Source of the DNA: Bog-756 sp963725395
Lineage (GTDB): Bacteria; Actinomycetota; Acidimicrobiia; Acidimicrobiales; RAAP-2
Direction: 5' to 3'
Length of the DNA: 64,000 bases
Assembly: GCA_963725395.1 (NCBI GenBank)
Contig: CAVRYH010000009.1
Coordinates: 366,200-430,199, forward strand
Shown here: positions 60,804 to 64,000 of the stretch, in pieces
Layout of the letters: the number at the start of each line of letters is the position of its first letter
Position numbering within the stretch: the stretch's first letter is position 1
Program-made: the position numbers and the translations under genes
Notes under the pieces: generated by a model
Database searches by the model: none
Seen by the model: the letters and a program-made list of their open reading frames with translations, nothing else
Told to the model about the DNA's origin: nothing

Positions 60804-62459
60804 TCAGTGCTCGAAGAGATCCATCCGGCCGCTGGCGGCGAACTCGTCACGCAGGGTCGAGAGGTCAGCCTCCGACATCAGACGGTAGGGACCGTGGCGG
60901 TCCGGCCGGTGCCAGACCGGGTCGGGTGTCGACCACTTCTCGGCGCGCAGCGGCAGCTTGTTCGGCTTGTTCGTGGCGGTGACCGGCAGGGCGGTGACGA
61001 TCCTCACGTAGCGGGGCAGCCACTTGGTCCCGAGGTCGGGCTGGGCGTCGAGGAACGCGTCGAACGCAGTGGGATCGAAGGCGGAGCCCGGCTCCGGTTC
61101 CAGTGCCGCCATCACCTGGTCGCCGGTGCGGCTATCGGGGACCGGGTAGACGGCGACCCCCCGGGCGCCGGGGTAGCGGCCGAGGATCCGCTCGACGGGA
61201 GCGGCGGCGAAGTTCTCGCTGTCGACCCGCAGCCAGTCGCCGGTGCGACCGGCGAAATAGAAGACACCGTCCCCGTCACGGTAGGCGAGGTCGCCCGACC
61301 AGTACCAGCCGTTCCGGGTGCGCTCGGCGTCGGCCTCGGGGTTGTTGTAATAGCCCTCGAAGTTCCCGACCGAACGGCGGCCCACCAGCTCGCCGATGGA
61401 CTCGGACGCATTGGTCAGTCGGCCGTAATCGTCGAAGACGGCAACCGCCTTCTCCTCGCCGGTCACCGAGTCGACGACAGCGACATCGTCGTCCGGGCGC
61501 GACCGCCCGAGGGCGCCGGGCCGCGCGTCGGGTACGGGCTGCAGGACGATGGCGTTCTCGCTCGAGCCGTAGCCTTCGAACAGCGGCACGCCGAACCGGC
61601 GGGTGAACTCGGCCTTGTCCGGGGCCGACGTCTCCGGCCCGAGCACGAAGCGGAGGTTGTGGTCCCGGTCGTGCTCGGAGGGCGCAGTGGCATTGATATG
61701 GGCGATGGCCCGCCCGACCGTGTTGAAGTAGGTGGCGCCCACCCCGCGTACGTCGGGGAGGAAGCTGGACGCCGAGAACTTCCGTCGCAGGGCGAGGGTC
61801 GCGCCCGTCGCCCATGCCGGCAGCACGGCCGCGGACAGGGCGTTTCCGTGGAACAGGGGCATGGCCGAGTAGAGGACGTCCTCGCTGGTGAAGGGCATGG
61901 TCGACGCGGCGCGGGCCGCCCGACCCTGGGTCATCCGGACGGCCTTGGGACCGCCCGTCGAACCGGAAGTGAAGAGCAGGAGGAAGAGGTCGTCGGCTCC
62001 CGGCTCGTGGGCGGGCCGGTCGGCCGATGCGGCCTCGGTCAGTCGCCGCCGGTACTCCGCCGTGTCGACGACCAGCACCCGGTCGTTCCGGATGCCCAGG
62101 TCGAGTCCGTCGAGCAGCGGCAGCTGGTCCGAGTCGGTCACCACCAGCTGGCAGTCGGTCCGGCGGATGTCGGTGGCCAGCTCCTCGCCACGGCGGGTGG
62201 GGTTGATCCCGACGATGACCGCGCCGCACAGGGCCGCACCCCCGAGGAGGAAGAGGTACTCATCGGTGTTCTCGAGGAGCACACCGACGTGGAAAGGGCC
62301 CCCGGCGCGCAAACCGGTGAGCAGTGCGGCCCGGACCTCGGACTCGCCCACCACGTCGCGCCACGACCATTCCTGCCCCTCGAAGAGGAGACCCCGGTTG
62401 GGATCGCCGGCGCGGAGGCGGACGAGCTCGGCGGCCGTCGTGGGGCGGCTACCGGTCAT
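60804..62459 (-). CDS. Fatty-acyl/steroid acyl-CoA ligase (FadD17-like)
   Basis: ANL-superfamily ligase activating a carboxylic acid with ATP and CoA. The 551-residue protein has the P-loop L-L-F-T-S-G-S-T-G-G-P-K-A-V at 161-174, F-E-G-Y-G-S-S-E-N (A5), Y-W-S-G-D-L-A-Y-R-D (A7), and the C-terminal catalytic Lys region N-K-P-N-K-L-P-L-R. The overall pattern is like actinobacterial FadD17, a very-long-chain or steroid-side-chain ligase. It lies 22 bases downstream of the family III CoA-transferase in the same direction. Confidence 0.88.
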   Translation of the reverse strand: MTGSRPTTAAELVRLRAGDPNRGLLFEGQEWSWRDVVGESEVRAALLTGLRAGGPFHVGVLLENTDEYLFLLGGAALCGAVIVGINPTRRGEELATDIRRTDCQLVVTDSDQLPLLDGLDLGIRNDRVLVVDTAEYRRRLTEAASADRPAHEPGADDLFLLLFTSGSTGGPKAVRMTQGRAARAASTMPFTSEDVLYSAMPLFHGNALSAAVLPAWATGATLALRRKFSASSFLPDVRGVGATYFNTVGRAIAHINATAPSEHDRDHNLRFVLGPETSAPDKAEFTRRFGVPLFEGYGSSENAIVLQPVPDARPGALGRSRPDDDVAVVDSVTGEEKAVAVFDDYGRLTNASESIGELVGRRSVGNFEGYYNNPEADAERTRNGWYWSGDLAYRDGDGVFYFAGRTGDWLRVDSENFAAAPVERILGRYPGARGVAVYPVPDSRTGDQVMAALEPEPGSAFDPTAFDAFLDAQPDLGTKWLPRYVRIVTALPVTATNKPNKLPLRAEKWSTPDPVWHRPDRHGPYRLMSEADLSTLRDEFAASGRMDLFEH

Positions 62460-62489
62460 GCCGGCCGGTGCGCGGTGGGCATCACGAAC

Positions 62490-63753
62490 CTACGGAGCGG
62501 AGCCACCGGATGCACCGGATCCCCCGAGTCCGCCTCGGGCCCGCGACTCGGCGATGCGCCCGGCATCCCACCCGAGGAGGTCGGCCAGCACCTCGTCGGT
62601 GTGCTGGCCGACGGTCGGGGCGTGGGCCGGGGTAGGGAGCTCCTCGCCCACGAATTTCGAGCGGGCTCGGCAGTTGCTCGGCACCGAGCTGCTCGGTCGA
62701 GAACCACTGGAAGCGGTCGTTGAACTGCGGGTCGTGGGCGATGGTCTTCGGTGAGTTGACCGGTCCCACCGGGAAGTTGGCCGTCACGCCGAAGTCGATC
62801 CACTCCTCGGCGGTGCGGGTGCGGAAGATGTCGCGGAGCTCGGCACGCAGCTCGAGGTTGTTGCGGGCGTGGTCGGCGAACTTCGAGCCCGGCCACCGCT
62901 CGAACAGGTCCATGCGGTCCGCCGCCTCGCAGAAATTGCGCCAGAACGCCTGCTCGGAGGCCATGAACAGCACATAGCGCCCGTCCTTGGCCTCGTAGAC
63001 TTGGTAGCGGACCCCTTCGATCATGCCAGCCGTCCCCGGCTCGCGCCGCTCGTAGTTGTCGGCCTTGTTTCCTGTGACCTCGGACTCGGGGCGCTCGTAG
63101 GCCCGCCAGGTCTCGCTGCGATACCAGTCCATGGCCGCGGCGGCGTCGGACTGGGCCACCTCGAGGAAGGATCCCTCGCCGGTGGCCCGGGCCCGGACAA
63201 CGGCGGCCAGAATCCCGAGGGCGCCGAACAGGGGGCCGGCATGGATCCCCATGGAGGCGTGCTCCGGCAGGTAGGCGAAACCGTCGTCGTTGACCTGGGG
63301 GGTGACGATACCGGCCCAGGTGTCGAAGGCCACGCCGTGGGCGGGGAGGTTCTGATAAGGGCCGGTCATGCCGTAGCCGGAGATGGTGCAGAAGACGAGC
63401 TGCGGGTTGTCCTTCCGTAGGTCGTCGTAGCCTACGCCTCGTCGGGCGAGCCCTCCGGGGCGCATGGCTTCGACCACGACGTCGGCCGTGGCCGCCAGCT
63501 GTTTGAAGATGGACACGTCTTCGTCGTTCCGGAGGTCCATGACGATGCTCCGCTTGCCCCGGTTGACGTGGAGGTGCATGAGGGAGACGCCCTCGATGAT
63601 CGGCCAGGTCATCTCGCGGATGTAGTCACCGGCCGGTGGCTCCACCTTGATCACCTCCGCCCCGAGATCGATCAAGGGCATAGTGATGGCTGCCGGCCCG
63701 AGAGCTGAGCATTCGATGATCCGGATGCCGTTGAGAGGTGCGTCGCTGGGCAT
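62490..63753 (-). pseudogene. Family III CoA-transferase (CaiB/BaiF), one-base frameshift near the end
   Basis: Transfers CoA between carboxylic acids. The N-terminal 365 residues are intact (G-I-R-I-I-E-C-S, A-E-V-I-K-V-E-P-P, N-R-G-K-R-S-I), then after L-P-S-P-L the frame runs into an Arg/Pro-rich nonsense tail ending at 62482. Removing one base at 62658 restores K-F-V-G-E-E-L-P-T-P-A-H-A-P and an intact family C-terminus with stop TAG at 62490. The segment expected to hold the catalytic Asp reads S-M-G-I-H-A-G-P (168-174), without a clear Asp. TAGGAT six bases before ATG suggests leaderless transcription. Confidence 0.8.
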
Positions 63754-63759
63754 GCGCTG

Positions 63760-63780
63760 ATCCTAATTGACACTCCGTCA
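63760..63780 (-). promoter_or_regulatory. Leaderless promoter and dyad operator of the CoA-transferase gene
   Basis: On the minus strand, TAGGAT (63760-63765) is six bases before ATG. Immediately upstream, TGAC-ACTCC-GTCA (63768-63780, plus-strand reading) is a dyad with 4-bp arms plus flanking AGAT. The layout matches the dyad at 60429-60441. Confidence 0.45.
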
Positions 63781-63951
63781 GATGCTTTCTGGCAACGGGC
63801 CCGCCCCGCTGCCGGACGGCCAGCGCACGGGGAGGCGAGGATGCCCCGCTCGGCGTCGGATAGAGTGGGCAACCTCTCCGGCGCGGGCCGGTGACAGTCA
63901 TCGGGTCAGTTCGATGGCCGTCCACGCCCGAGCACGGCTGGGGACCAACCA

Positions 63952-64000
63952 GCGCTCGTAGCTCAACGGACTAGAGCATCTGACTACGGATCAGAAGGTT
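63952..64000 (+). tRNA. tRNA-Arg (ACG), 5' part, cut by the window end
   Basis: The sequence begins with acceptor GCGCTCG, D arm GCTC-AACGGACTA-GAGC and anticodon arm TCTGA-CTACGGA-TCAGA, giving anticodon ACG. The variable loop starts before the window ends; the T arm and acceptor 3' half are outside. Confidence 0.9.

Overview
The window is high-GC, tightly packed chromosomal DNA of an actinobacterium, most likely one of the deep-branching Acidimicrobiia-like lineages. This lineage call is an inference. It rests on the dnaK-grpE-dnaJ-hspR chaperone order, bifunctional-type Dcd, an EtfD-like membrane iron-sulfur reductase, SenX3/RegX3-like regulators, F420-dependent luciferase-like oxidoreductases, polyphosphate glucokinase, GAF-ANTAR and SCO6880-type proteins, and many leaderless-looking promoters. 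It looks like core chromosome: no phage, integrase or CRISPR array was seen, and the only mobile-element trace is an IS481-type transposase remnant at the left edge.

Layout. 0-8.7 kb: end of a secreted-repeat lipoprotein, IS481 remnant, tRNA-Gly, dcd, etfD-like reductase, a stand-alone cyclic-nucleotide-binding protein, two membrane proteins, then amtB-glnB (nitrogen) behind a GlnR-like box. 8.7-16.3 kb: gpmA and a five-gene heat-shock operon dnaK-grpE-dnaJ-hspR-clpB behind a HAIR-like operator. 16.5-32.3 kb: an AarF/UbiB-family kinase, then most of IMP biosynthesis in overlapping blocks (purA-D-B-C-S-Q, purL, purF-M-pyrE), interrupted by a small basic conserved protein and a PHP phosphoesterase. 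32.4-36.8 kb: a PadR regulator with an 18-bp palindrome, an LLM oxidoreductase, a frameshifted unknown gene, a frameshifted GAF-ANTAR gene, tRNAs Phe, Asp and Glu, and DUF2017-clpS. 36.8-44.9 kb: ctaA and ctaB (heme a), a ResA/TlpA-like thioredoxin, an ABC-2 exporter, serS and a SenX3/RegX3-like two-component system. 44.9-51.7 kb: a five-gene minimal type IV secretion-like locus (VirB2-like pilin, VirB6/TrbL-like channel, SCO6880-family protein, VirB4-like ATPase, VirD4-like coupling protein). 51.8-64 kb: lipid and secondary catabolism (P450, LLM oxidoreductase, amidase, quinone oxidoreductase, SCP-x-like thiolase with a DUF35 partner, FadD17-like ligase, family III CoA-transferase), with polyphosphate glucokinase next to a CHAD protein, ending in a partial tRNA-Arg.

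How the parts fit. EtfD would return electrons from acyl-CoA dehydrogenases to the respiratory chain, matching the acyl-CoA genes at the right end; CtaA and CtaB serve the terminal oxidase of the same chain. The minimal secretion locus is the most interesting system: it has two ATPases, a channel and a pilin, but no relaxase, VirB8, hydrolase or mobility gene in the window. Three single-base frameshifts (about 34658, 34962 and 62658), each explained by one extra base, are either true decay or assembly errors. All names are assigned by reading motifs and gene order, without database searches.
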